A DNA stretch of 64,000 nucleotides, from contig NZ_JACYHF010000003.1 of the NCBI RefSeq assembly GCF_016482685.1, positions 124,001 through 188,000 on the forward strand, read 5' to 3'. The translations under genes were made by a program, and so were the position numbers. This document shows, in pieces, positions 25,068 through 33,796 of this stretch. The notes beneath the pieces were generated by a model, which worked only from the letters and a program-made list of their open reading frames with translations, was not told where the DNA came from and did not search any database. Position 1 is the first letter of the stretch, and every line of letters starts with the position of its first letter. This DNA is from Streptomyces sp. DSM 110735. GTDB lineage: Bacteria; Actinomycetota; Actinomycetes; Streptomycetales; Streptomycetaceae.

Positions 25068-25081
25068 CGGGTACTTACCCG
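25068..25081 (-). promoter_or_regulatory. Probable operator of the toxin-antitoxin operon
   Basis: The perfect inverted repeat CGGGTACTTACCCG (6-bp arms, 2-bp spacer) ends 17 bp upstream of the antitoxin start codon. Ribbon-helix-helix antitoxins bind such short repeats over their own promoter. Confidence 0.55.
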
Positions 25082-25201
25082 TAAATTCCGCCAGTTGAAG
25101 CACCTTTTCCGCCGGTACCGAGGACTTCGCGGGCCCGACACCAGCGGACGCGCCGCCGCAGATCCATCACATATCAGCACAAAAAGTGTCTTATTTCCTT
25201 C

Positions 25202-26893
25202 ATGCATACACCTTCGCGGCGTACCCTGCTCCGAGCCCCGTTCGCTGCCGCCGGCGCGGGTCTCCTGGCTGCCTGCACGGACTCCGGCTCCGGCCCACGG
25301 CCGGGACCGGGACCGGGCGGCGCGTCGGCGGCCGAGAAGGACTTCGTCCCCCCGGGACCCGAGGGATATGTCGACCCGTCGGGTCCGGAGGTCCGTGCCG
25401 CCGAGCGCAGACGCGGCTCGGGCCGGGTGCGCATGGTCGCGCTGACCGCCAAGGAGACCACGCTGGACCTCGGCGGTCGCAGCGTGCGGTCGTGGGCGTA
25501 CGACGACCAGCTCCCGGGGCCGCTGGTGCGCGCCACCGCGGGGGACGTGCTGAGCTTCACCTTCGCCAACCGCCTGCCGGAGTTCTCCACCCTGCACTTC
25601 CACGGCATCCGGCTGCGCTGCGACATGGACGGCGTGCCGGGTCTGACCCAGCGCGCCGTCGCCTCCGGCACCGATTTCACCTACCGGTTCACCGCCCCCG
25701 AACCGGGGACGTACTTCATCCATTCGCACGTCGGGATGCAGCCGGACCGCGCGCTGTACGCGCCGCTCATCATCGACGATCCGCGCGAGCCGCTCTCCTA
25801 CGACCAGGAGTGGATCGTCGTCCTGGACGACTGGCTCGACGGGGTGAACGGCTCCACCCCCGACAAGGTGCTCCGCCAGTTGATCCCGGACTCGGCGACG
25901 CTCGACAGCATGAGCATGGACATGGGGATGGGCCCGCAGCACCCGTCCGCGCACCCCTCCACGCACCCCTCCACGCACCCCTCCGCGCATCCCTCGGCCC
26001 ACGCCTCCGCCCGCTCCTCCGCGCACCCCGGCGCCACCCATGTGGACAACGGTCCCGACCGCAGGCTGCACCATTCCTACAGCCGCCTGCTGCACAGCAT
26101 GGGCGGCAGCGTGGACTTCCCCGTCTACCTCGTCAACGGCCGCCGCCCGGGCGAGCCCACCAGCTTCCGGTGCCGCCCCGGCGAGCGCATCCGGCTGCGC
26201 ATCATCAACGCGGGCTCCGAGACCGCCTTCCGGGTCGCGCTCGGCGGTCACACCATGACGATCACGCACACCGACGGCTACCCGGTCCAGCACTGCGACA
26301 CCGACGCGCTGCTGGTGGGCATGGCCGAGCGGTACGACGTGCTGGTCACCGCGAAGGACGGCGTCTTCCCGCTGGTGGCGAAGGCGGAGGGCAAGAACGG
26401 ACAGGCGATCGCCGTCCTGCGCACCGACAAGAGCAGAACCGTTCCTCTCCCCGATGTGCACCCCGACGAGCTGGACGGCAACATCATCCTCGCGAACCGG
26501 CTGCGCCCCGCCGACTCGGCGGCACTGCCCGAGCGCGAACCCGACCGCCAGTTCCGGATCAGGGCGACGGGCAACATGGGCAAGTACGACTGGAGCTTCG
26601 ACCACAAGCCGTACGACGTGCGCCAGCGCCACCCCGTGAAGTCCGGGGAGCGGGTGCGGGTCACCCTCATCAACGCCACGGACATGTGGCACCCCATGCA
26701 TCTGCACGGCCACACCTTCGCGATGACCGGGCTCGACGCGGTGGGCGCCCGCAAGGACACGGCGATCGTCCTGCCGCACCGCAAGCTGGTCTTCGACTTC
26801 GACGCCGACAACCCCGGGCTGTGGATGCTGCACTGCCACAACCAGTACCACTCGGAGAGCGGCATGATGACGATCCTCGGCTACCGCACCTGA
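25202..26893 (+). CDS. Tat-exported lipoprotein multicopper oxidase
   Basis: 563 residues from ATG. The N-terminus combines a twin-Arg motif (RRTLLRAPF) with a lipobox (LLAAC, Cys at about 21), so it should be a folded lipoprotein outside the membrane. Copper ligands are intact: HFHG near 131, HSH near 173, HPMHLHGHTF near 497 and HCHNQYH near 543, typical of a three-domain laccase/CueO-like oxidase. Between domains 1 and 2, residues about 246-280 hold a repeat of H-P-S-[TA] units, preceded by a Met-rich SMSMDMGMG stretch; both could bind copper. There is no clear ribosome site, so the message may be leaderless. The role could be copper tolerance or phenol oxidation. Confidence 0.92.
   Translation: MHTPSRRTLLRAPFAAAGAGLLAACTDSGSGPRPGPGPGGASAAEKDFVPPGPEGYVDPSGPEVRAAERRRGSGRVRMVALTAKETTLDLGGRSVRSWAYDDQLPGPLVRATAGDVLSFTFANRLPEFSTLHFHGIRLRCDMDGVPGLTQRAVASGTDFTYRFTAPEPGTYFIHSHVGMQPDRALYAPLIIDDPREPLSYDQEWIVVLDDWLDGVNGSTPDKVLRQLIPDSATLDSMSMDMGMGPQHPSAHPSTHPSTHPSAHPSAHASARSSAHPGATHVDNGPDRRLHHSYSRLLHSMGGSVDFPVYLVNGRRPGEPTSFRCRPGERIRLRIINAGSETAFRVALGGHTMTITHTDGYPVQHCDTDALLVGMAERYDVLVTAKDGVFPLVAKAEGKNGQAIAVLRTDKSRTVPLPDVHPDELDGNIILANRLRPADSAALPEREPDRQFRIRATGNMGKYDWSFDHKPYDVRQRHPVKSGERVRVTLINATDMWHPMHLHGHTFAMTGLDAVGARKDTAIVLPHRKLVFDFDADNPGLWMLHCHNQYHSESGMMTILGYRT
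25937..26042 (+). repeat. 12-bp microrepeat coding His-Pro-Ser units
   Basis: Within the multicopper oxidase gene a 12-bp unit, CACCCCTCCACG and variants, is repeated about seven times with decay towards the 3' end. It encodes the His-rich loop. Confidence 0.8.
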
Positions 26894-26932
26894 GCGGGGC
26901 GCGAAGGTGCCGGTGGAGCCGACGTGCGACGA

Positions 26933-26973
26933 GGCGGCGCCGCGGCGGGGCCGCTCGCCCCGGCGGCGCCGCC
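26933..26973 (+). terminator. GC-rich hairpin after multicopper oxidase gene
   Basis: A 9-bp perfect stem (26933-26941 with 26965-26973) with an inner GGGG/CCCC pairing (26947-26950 with 26958-26961) lies 40 bp after the oxidase stop. No T-tract. Confidence 0.5.
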
Positions 26974-27091
26974 GGGCGACCCGCGCCCCGCTCGGTCCCG
27001 CACAGCAGGCGGGGGTTCGCCGACAGGGCCTAGGCTGGGTCACGGAGGTGCGCCTGTCGACTCTGCGCGCACGCGCTTGGGAGTGGCGACG

Positions 27092-29518
27092 ATGAGCCGG
27101 GGCTATCCGTTCGACGAGGCGGCGACGGCCCGGGCCGTGATCGCCGACGACGGAACACTGCTGGAGTGGAACGAGGGCGCCCGGCGTCTGCTCGGCCACT
27201 CCGCCGACGCTGTCCTGGGCCGCCCCGCCGCCCGCCTGCTCGCGAACGACGACGGCACCGGACCGCTCCCCTCGGGCGGTCACTGGGACGGCACGCTCGA
27301 CCTGCGCCACAGCGACGGCCGTACGGTCCCCGTCCGGCTGCTCGCCCGGCACCGCCCGGCCGACGGCACCCACGACGGCGACTGGCTCGTGCTCGCCCCG
27401 CCGCCCGGCACCGCCCCGCCCCTGGCCGACGACCCGCTGGCCGAGGCGGGGCTGCTCCAGTCCCCCTGCGCCGTCGCCGTCTACGACGGCCAACTGCGGC
27501 TGTGCCGGATGAACGACGCGATGGCGCGGATCACCGGGCTGCCCGAGGAGCGGGTGCGCGGGCTGCGGATCACCGAGACGGGCGGGCTGCCCCAGCCCGA
27601 GGAGCTGGAGCACAGCCTGCGCCAGGTGCTCTCCACCGGGCAGCGACTGGACGTCCGCGTCCACACCTGCGCCACCGACGGCGGACCGGCGCGGACCTGG
27701 CTGGCCCGGATGGCGCCGGTCACCGATGCGGACGGCCGGGTGCGGGGCGTCGTCGTCGCCACGCACGACGTCACCGAGAGCGACCGGGCCCGGCAGCGGC
27801 TGCGCCTGGTGAACGAGGCGAGCGTCAGTGTCGGCACCTCCCTGGACGTGATCCGTACGGCGCGGGAGCTGGCGGACGTGTGCGTGCCGGTGCTCGCGGA
27901 CTTCGTCACCATCGACCTGCTGGACCCCGCCGAGCACGGCGGCGAGCCCCCGCGCCGGGTGGTGCCGCCCGTACCGCTGCGCCGGGCCGCCCACCGGTCG
28001 GTCCTGGAGGGCGAGCCGGAGGCGGTGGCGGAGCCGGGCGGCTCCGAGGTGTACCCGGAGTTCTCGCCGCAGGCGACCGCGCTGCTGACCGGCCGTACCG
28101 TCTCCGCCGCGGTGGCAGCGGGCGATCTGGACAAGTGGCTGGCCTGGAGCGCGGAGCGGGGCGAGCGGGTACGGCAGTTCGGCATCCACGCCACGCTGGC
28201 GGTGCCCATCCACGCCCGGGGCACGACGCTCGGGGTGGTGGTGCTCGCCCGGCACCGGCGCCGCGATCCGTTCACGGCGGACGACGTGCTGCTGGCCGAG
28301 GAGATCACCGCGCGCGCCGCCGTCTGCCTCGACAACGCCCGCCGCTACTCCCGCGAGCGCGACACCGCCCTGGCCCTCCAGCGCAGCCTGCTGCCCCGGC
28401 GGCTGCCGCCCACCGCCGCTCTGGAGGCGACCTCCCGCTATCTCCCGGCCGCCCGGGCCGGGGTCGGCGGCGACTGGTTCGACGTGATCCCGCTGTCCGG
28501 GACGCGGGTCGCGATGGTCGTCGGGGACGTGGTGGGCCACGGGGTGCAGGCGTCGGCGGCGATGGGGCGGCTGCGCACCGCCGTGCGCACCCTCGCCGAC
28601 CTCGACCTGGCGCCGGACGAGCTGCTCACCCACCTGGACGACCTGGTGGTCCGGCTCTACGAGGAGTCGGGCGGCGACGGCGGCGGCGAGGTGGGCGCGA
28701 CCTGTCTCTACGCGGTCTACGACCCGGTGTCCCGGCGCTGTTCGCTGGCCCGCGCGGGCCATCCCCCGCCCGTGGTCCTGGAGCCGGGCAAGCCGCCCCG
28801 CGAACTCGACCTGCCCTCCGGCACCCCGCTGGGCCTCGGCGGACTCCCCTTCGAGTCGGCCGAGGTGGAGCTGCCCGAGGGCACGGTGATCGCCCTGTAC
28901 ACCGACGGTCTGGTCGCCTCGCGCGACAGCGCCGGGGACCGGGGCAGGCAACTGCTGTTCGAGGTGCTCGGCGACGAGACCCGGCGCCCGGGCGAGCGCT
29001 GCGGCCACGCGCTGGACGCCACCTGCGACCGGGTCCTGGACGCCCTGCTGCCGCGCGGCGACGCGGCGGACGACGTGGCGCTGCTGCTGGCCCGTACCCA
29101 CGCCCTGCCCGCCGACCAGGTGGCCGCCTGGGACGTGCCGGACGACCCGGCGCTGGTGGCGCCGGTGCGCAGGGAGGTCGGGGAGCAACTGGAGCGCTGG
29201 TCGCTGACCGAGGCGGCGTTCACGGCGGAGCTGGTGGTGAGCGAGCTGGTCACCAACGCGATCCGCTACGGCTCACAGCCGGTGCGGCTGCGGCTCATCC
29301 ACGACGCGGGGCGGCTGATCTGCGAGGTGTCCGACGCCAGCCACACCGCCCCGCACCTCAGGCGCGCCAAGACCTTCGACGAGGGCGGCCGGGGTCTGCT
29401 CCTGGTCGCGCAGCTCACCCAGCGGTGGGGCAGCAGGCACACCGCCGAGGGCAAGACCATCTGGGCGGAGCTGAACCTCCCGGCGGACGAGCGGCGCCCG
29501 GAGCGGGACGGTCAGTAG
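27092..29518 (+). CDS. PAS-PAS-GAF-PP2C-HATPase signalling protein
   Basis: 808 residues from ATG at 27092. Domain order: two PAS domains (about 10-105 and 125-230), a GAF domain (about 250-430), a SpoIIE/PP2C phosphatase (about 450-665; GGDWFD, GDVVGHG, LYTDGLV and DDVALLLAR are intact) and a C-terminal HATPase_c serine kinase of the RsbW type (about 680-795; ELVVSELVTNAIRYG, GRGLLLVAQLTQRWG). It combines both opposing activities on STAS anti-sigma antagonists, a design seen repeatedly in Streptomyces. The signal and partner are unknown; the nearest STAS gene is at 43372. It converges on the ECF sigma gene with only 4 bp between stops. Confidence 0.93.
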   Translation: MSRGYPFDEAATARAVIADDGTLLEWNEGARRLLGHSADAVLGRPAARLLANDDGTGPLPSGGHWDGTLDLRHSDGRTVPVRLLARHRPADGTHDGDWLVLAPPPGTAPPLADDPLAEAGLLQSPCAVAVYDGQLRLCRMNDAMARITGLPEERVRGLRITETGGLPQPEELEHSLRQVLSTGQRLDVRVHTCATDGGPARTWLARMAPVTDADGRVRGVVVATHDVTESDRARQRLRLVNEASVSVGTSLDVIRTARELADVCVPVLADFVTIDLLDPAEHGGEPPRRVVPPVPLRRAAHRSVLEGEPEAVAEPGGSEVYPEFSPQATALLTGRTVSAAVAAGDLDKWLAWSAERGERVRQFGIHATLAVPIHARGTTLGVVVLARHRRRDPFTADDVLLAEEITARAAVCLDNARRYSRERDTALALQRSLLPRRLPPTAALEATSRYLPAARAGVGGDWFDVIPLSGTRVAMVVGDVVGHGVQASAAMGRLRTAVRTLADLDLAPDELLTHLDDLVVRLYEESGGDGGGEVGATCLYAVYDPVSRRCSLARAGHPPPVVLEPGKPPRELDLPSGTPLGLGGLPFESAEVELPEGTVIALYTDGLVASRDSAGDRGRQLLFEVLGDETRRPGERCGHALDATCDRVLDALLPRGDAADDVALLLARTHALPADQVAAWDVPDDPALVAPVRREVGEQLERWSLTEAAFTAELVVSELVTNAIRYGSQPVRLRLIHDAGRLICEVSDASHTAPHLRRAKTFDEGGRGLLLVAQLTQRWGSRHTAEGKTIWAELNLPADERRPERDGQ

Positions 29519-29534
29519 CCGCTCAGTAGCCGCT
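29513..29534. repeat. 11-bp tandem duplication across two convergent stop codons
   Basis: CAGTAGCCGCT occurs twice in tandem (29513-29523 and 29524-29534). The first copy contains the stop codon of the phosphatase gene; the stop of the convergent sigma gene spans the junction. Confidence 0.9.
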
Positions 29535-30104
29535 GAGCCAGGGCCGTACCCGCTTGCGCGCCTCGTGCAGGCGGGACTTGAGGGTGCCGAGCGGGATACC
29601 GGCCCGTTCGGCGGCTTCGGCGTAGTCCAGATGGCAGATGTCCCGGTAGACGAGCGGCGCGACCAGATGCGGATACTCGCGCTCCAGCCGGTCGAGCGCC
29701 TCCAGGAGGTCGACCCGGGAACCCGCGATGACGCTGGTGGTGCGGGGGTCGACGGGTTCGGGGCGCGCGGGCGGGGCGGGCCGTTCGGCGGCGCGGCGGC
29801 GCAGCTCGCGGTACTTCTGGCGGCAGCAGTTGGCGACGACCGTGTAGAGCCAGGTGCTGAAGCGGCTGCGCCCCTCGAAGCCCGTGATGTGCCGGGCCAC
29901 CTGGAGCAGCACGTCCTGCGCCGCCTCCTCGGCGTCCTCCCGGCACGGCAGGAAGCGCCCGCAGCGGCGCACCACCTCGGGTCGCAGCTCGGCCAGGAGC
30001 CGGTCGAGCGCGACCGTGTCCCCGGCGGCGGCCAGCCGGGCGAGGTCCTCGGCCGTCGGCTCGTCCCCCACCGCTGCCCCCTCGAAGTCGATCAGTCCAG
30101 GCAT
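29523..30104 (-). CDS. ECF-type RNA polymerase sigma factor
   Basis: 193 residues from ATG at 30104; ATG at 30119 (five residues longer) is possible but would overlap the divergent kinase gene. Region 2 (about 25-95; CREDAEEAAQDVLLQVARHITGFEGRSRFSTWLYTVVANCCRQKYRE) and region 4 (about 130-190; YAEAAERAGIPLGTLKSRLHEARKRVRPWL) are clear. No anti-sigma gene is adjacent, but a Ser/Thr kinase gene begins 9 bp away on the other strand. Sigma factors next to kinase genes may be controlled by phosphorylation. No ribosome site is visible and the message may be leaderless. Confidence 0.9.
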   Translation of the reverse strand: MPGLIDFEGAAVGDEPTAEDLARLAAAGDTVALDRLLAELRPEVVRRCGRFLPCREDAEEAAQDVLLQVARHITGFEGRSRFSTWLYTVVANCCRQKYRELRRRAAERPAPPARPEPVDPRTTSVIAGSRVDLLEALDRLEREYPHLVAPLVYRDICHLDYAEAAERAGIPLGTLKSRLHEARKRVRPWLSGY

Positions 30105-30113
30105 GATAGTCGT

Positions 30114-31496
30114 ATGCATCCCCCGGAGCGGATCGGCCGTCACCGCATGGAACGGGTCCTGGGCACCGGTGCCTTCGCCACGGTGTGGCTCGCCCACGAC
30201 GACGAGCTGGACGCCCCGGTGGCGGTCAAGGTGCTCGCCGACAACTGGGCGCACCGGCTCGACGTGCGCGAGCGGTTCCTGTCCGAGGCGAAACTGCTGC
30301 GCCGAGCCTCCTCCAGCCGTCTGGTGCAGGTCTACGACATCGGTGAACTCCCGGACGGCAGACCGTACTTCGTCATGGAGTACGCCGACGGCGGCACGCT
30401 CGCCGACCTGCTGACGGAGGGTCCGCGCCCGGTCGCGGAGGCGCTCGGGCTGACCGCGCAGGCGGCGCGCGGGGCGGCCGCGCTGCACGAGGCGGGGATC
30501 GTGCACCGCGACATCAAGCCGACCAACGTGCTGCTGCACACCGCCCCCGACGGCGAGCGGCGGCTGCTGCTGGCGGACCTGGGGCTGGCCAAGAGCCTCG
30601 CGCAGGCGTCGGTGCTCACGCTGGCGGCGGGTTCGGCGGGCTATCAGCCGCCGGAGCAGGCCGAGCCGGGGGCGGGCATCGACGCGCGCGCCGATGTCTA
30701 CAGCCTGGGCGCGGTGGGCTACGAGCTGGTCACCGGCACCGTGCCGGGACCGCCGGGCCGTGTGGTGCCGCCGGGGCGGCTGCGTCCGGGGCTCGGCGCG
30801 GACGTGGAGCGGGCGCTGCTGCGGGCTCTGGAGCCGGACCGGGAGCGGCGCTGGCCGGACGCGGCGGCGTTCGCGGACGAGCTGGAGCGGCTGGCGGACG
30901 GCGGCGGGCGCGGACGGCGGCGGTGGCCGCGCCGGGTGCGGGCGGGGTACGCCGTGGTGGCCGGGGCGGTGGCGCTGGGGGTGGCCGCCGGGGCGGTGGC
31001 GCTGGTGCTGCACCGGCCCGCCGCCGGGGACGCCGGTCCGGTGCGGGTGCGGGACGCCTCGGGGCGGATCAGCGTCCAGGTGCCCGCCGGGTGGGCGCGC
31101 GAGGTCCGTGACTCGGGCTGGAACCCGGCGGCGATCGGGCTGCCGTCCGGGCAGGAGCCGGGGCTGGTGGTGGCGGGCGATCTGGAGCGCTGGCCGGATC
31201 TGGGCGCGGCGGTGGACGGCGTGTTCGTCGGCGTGGCCGGGGGCGGGGACGTGGCGGCGCGGGTGGGCGCGCTCACCCACGCGGGCTGCCGGGACGCGGG
31301 CGACCGGTCCTTCACCGGGGGCGCGTGGCGCGGCACGGTGCACACCTGGGGGCACTGCCCGGACGGCGGCTCGGTCACCGAGTCGGCGCTGCGCCCGGCG
31401 GACGGCGCGGACGAGCCGCAGGTGTACGTCCAGGTGCGCCGCGAGGGCGGCGGGGACGCCACCGACGCCGTCCTGCGCTCGCTGCGGGTGGGCTGA
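30114..31496 (+). CDS. Membrane Ser/Thr protein kinase
   Basis: 460 residues from ATG. The kinase domain (about 7-265) has the Gly loop GTGAFATVW, K39, HRDIKPTN with D133 and a metal-binding D155 in the variant DLG instead of DFG. One transmembrane helix (about 277-300) and an external domain of 160 residues with two Cys follow, of unknown fold; it has no PASTA repeats. Its start codon lies 9 bp from that of the divergent ECF sigma factor, which makes that protein a plausible substrate. No Shine-Dalgarno site is seen. Confidence 0.9.
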   Translation: MHPPERIGRHRMERVLGTGAFATVWLAHDDELDAPVAVKVLADNWAHRLDVRERFLSEAKLLRRASSSRLVQVYDIGELPDGRPYFVMEYADGGTLADLLTEGPRPVAEALGLTAQAARGAAALHEAGIVHRDIKPTNVLLHTAPDGERRLLLADLGLAKSLAQASVLTLAAGSAGYQPPEQAEPGAGIDARADVYSLGAVGYELVTGTVPGPPGRVVPPGRLRPGLGADVERALLRALEPDRERRWPDAAAFADELERLADGGGRGRRRWPRRVRAGYAVVAGAVALGVAAGAVALVLHRPAAGDAGPVRVRDASGRISVQVPAGWAREVRDSGWNPAAIGLPSGQEPGLVVAGDLERWPDLGAAVDGVFVGVAGGGDVAARVGALTHAGCRDAGDRSFTGGAWRGTVHTWGHCPDGGSVTESALRPADGADEPQVYVQVRREGGGDATDAVLRSLRVG

Positions 31497-31663
31497 CCTG
31501 GTACGACGGCCCGACGGGGCACGAAAGGAGCGAGGGCGGGAAAATATTCTTCGCGCGCTCCGAACTTTTCCCTCGGACCGCGCATCGGAGTGTGGTGACG
31601 GCGCACCCGGCGCCGGAGGCACGCGTACGGCGCGTGCCGCGACTACCAGGAGTGTCGAGCGAC

Positions 31664-32398
31664 ATGGCGAACTCATCTCCCTCCGCGCGGCGCGGGGCCC
31701 TCATCGCGGGGTCGGTCGCCGTACTGGGTCTGCTGACCGCCTGCGGCGGTGGTCAGGGCGTGCGTGCCGAGCCGGTCAAGACGGAGTCGGGCACGGCGGC
31801 GCCCGCGACCGAGCGGTCCCCGGGCGCCTCCCCGCCCGCGTCGGCCGCGACGGCGAGCCCGTCGGGCAAGCACGCGTCCTCGACCGCCGAGCCGAAGGAG
31901 TCGCGGCGCGGCGACGGCACGAAGGACGACGACGGCACCAAGGGCGACGCGACGAAGCCGGGCGCCAAGCCCGCCGCGAGTTCCCGCTGCCACACCTCCG
32001 AGCTGCGCGCCTCGGTCGGCCGCAACGACCCCGGGGCGGGGCAGGAGAACTTCCCCGTCGTGCTCACCAACAAGTCGTCCCGCACCTGCACGGTGCACGG
32101 CTATCCGGGCGCGGCGTTCGTCGACGCCTCGGGCAAGCAGCTCGGTCCCGACCCGAAGCGCTCCTCGGGTTCCGCGGTGACGGTCACGCTGCGGCCGGGG
32201 GCGAGCGCCTGGGCGGGGCTGACCTTCTCCAACCCGGAGATCAGCGGCGCCGACTCCGCGCGGCCCGCCGCGCTGGTGGTCACCCCGCCGGACGAGCGGG
32301 ACCCGCTGAAGGTGGCGTGGTCGGCCGGGACGGTGCCGGTCGGCGGCAACTCCTCCTCCGTCTTCCTGAGCGTGTTCCGGCCGGGCACCCAGCCCTGA
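31664..32398 (+). CDS. DUF4232-type secreted lipoprotein
   Basis: 244 residues from ATG with AGGAG 11 bp upstream. A lipoprotein signal (LLTAC, Cys at about 27) is followed by 75 residues of low-complexity Ala/Pro/Ser/Lys/Asp linker and a beta-rich DUF4232 domain (about 105-240) with two cysteines (CHTSELRAS and CTVHGYPGAAF). DUF4232 proteins are common actinomycete surface lipoproteins of unknown function. It follows the kinase gene by 167 bp and could be its partner, but nothing proves that. Confidence 0.85.
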   Translation: MANSSPSARRGALIAGSVAVLGLLTACGGGQGVRAEPVKTESGTAAPATERSPGASPPASAATASPSGKHASSTAEPKESRRGDGTKDDDGTKGDATKPGAKPAASSRCHTSELRASVGRNDPGAGQENFPVVLTNKSSRTCTVHGYPGAAFVDASGKQLGPDPKRSSGSAVTVTLRPGASAWAGLTFSNPEISGADSARPAALVVTPPDERDPLKVAWSAGTVPVGGNSSSVFLSVFRPGTQP

Positions 32399-32489
32399 CC
32401 GGCACGGCGTGCGGGTGCGGCGCCCGGTGTCCCGCCCGTGATCTGTTTTCATGGGCGGGCACCGACCCCGTCCGCCCCGGAGGAACACC

Positions 32490-33743
32490 CTGAACACCCC
32501 GCTCGCCGAGGCCCTGTCCGCCGTCCTGCTCGTGGCGGTGCTCGCCTGGGCGGTCGTCCGGCCCTTCGGCCGCTCGGAGGCCGTCCTCGCGGTGCCCGCC
32601 GCCGGGCTCGCCATCGCCCTCGGGGTCATCCCGCCGGAGCACGCCCGCGAGGAGGTGGCCCGGCTCGGCCCGGTCGTCGGGTTCCTCGCGGCGGTGCTGG
32701 TGCTGGCCCACTTCTGCGACGTGGAGGGGCTGTTCCGGGCGTGCGGGGCGTGGATGGCGCGCTGGTCGCGGGGGCGCCCGGTGCGGCTGCTCACGGCGGT
32801 GTTCGCGCTCGCCTCGGTGATCACGGCGGTGCTCAGCCTGGACGCGACGATCGTGCTGCTGACCCCGGTGGTGTTCGCGACGGCGGCGCGCACCGGCGTA
32901 CGGCCGAAACCGCAGGTGTACGCCTGTACCCATCTGTCCAACACCGCCTCGCTGCTGCTGCCGGTGTCCAATCTGACGAACCTGCTGGCCTTCGCGGCGA
33001 GCGGGCTGAGCTTCACCCGGTTCGCGGCGCTGATGGCGCTGCCGTGGCTGGCGGCGATCGGGGTGGAGTACGTGGTGTTCCGGCGGTTCTTCGCCGGGGA
33101 TCTGGCGGTCTCGGCGCCGGGTGCGAAGGAGACCGGCGAGGAGCCGCCGCTGCCGTTGTTCGCGCTGGTGACGGTGGGCTGCACGCTGGCCGGGTTCGTG
33201 GTGGCGTCGGGGTTCGGCGTGGACCCGGCGTGGGTCGCGGCGGCGGGCGCGCTGGTGCTGGCGGGGCGGGCGCTGATCCGGCGGCAGGCGACTCCGCTGA
33301 CGGTCGTGCGGGCGGCGGCGCCCTCCTTCCTGTTGTTCGTGCTCGCGCTCGGCGTGGTGGTGCGCGCGGTGGTGGACAACGGGCTCGCGGACGCCCTGAA
33401 GCACGTACTGCCGGGCGGCACCGGGCTGCTCGCGCTGCTGGGGACCGCCGCGCTGGCCGCCGTCCTGGCGAACCTGATCAACAACCTGCCCGCCGTCCTG
33501 GTCCTGCTGCCGCTGGCGGCTCCGGCGGGCGCGGGCGCCGTCCTCGCGGTGCTGCTCGGGGTGAACATCGGTCCGAACCTCACCTACGCCGGTTCGCTCG
33601 CGACCCTGCTGTGGCGGCGGATCGTGCACCAGCACGACCACGGCGTGGACCTCGGGGAGTTCACCCGGCTGGGTCTGATCGCCGTGCCCTCGGCGCTGGC
33701 CGTGTCGGTGGTGGCACTGTGGGGTGCGCTGAGCGTGTTCTGA
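32490..33743 (+). CDS. SLC13/ArsB-like ion transporter
   Basis: 417 residues assuming a CTG start at 32490, which is 6-7 bp after GGAGG; the in-frame ATG at 32451 lies upstream of that site and would add 13 basic residues. About eleven hydrophobic helices with ion-transporter repeats: SLDATIVLLTPVVF in one half and ANLINNLPAVLVLLPLAAP with GVNIGPNLTYAGSLATLLW in the other. The pattern fits the arsenite/Na+/H+/dicarboxylate superfamily (ArsB/NhaD/SLC13). No arsR or arsC is adjacent, so arsenite export is not assured. Confidence 0.85.
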   Translation: MNTPLAEALSAVLLVAVLAWAVVRPFGRSEAVLAVPAAGLAIALGVIPPEHAREEVARLGPVVGFLAAVLVLAHFCDVEGLFRACGAWMARWSRGRPVRLLTAVFALASVITAVLSLDATIVLLTPVVFATAARTGVRPKPQVYACTHLSNTASLLLPVSNLTNLLAFAASGLSFTRFAALMALPWLAAIGVEYVVFRRFFAGDLAVSAPGAKETGEEPPLPLFALVTVGCTLAGFVVASGFGVDPAWVAAAGALVLAGRALIRRQATPLTVVRAAAPSFLLFVLALGVVVRAVVDNGLADALKHVLPGGTGLLALLGTAALAAVLANLINNLPAVLVLLPLAAPAGAGAVLAVLLGVNIGPNLTYAGSLATLLWRRIVHQHDHGVDLGEFTRLGLIAVPSALAVSVVALWGALSVF

Positions 33744-33796
33744 AGCCGCGGCGGTCCGTGAGCGCGACCGCCGTACGTCGAGAGGGGCCCGACCGG

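Noticed and set aside
32451..32489. ATG 32451 as start of the SLC13/ArsB-like transporter
   Set aside because: The Shine-Dalgarno lies downstream of it, directly before CTG 32490; the added 13 residues are basic and Pro-rich.
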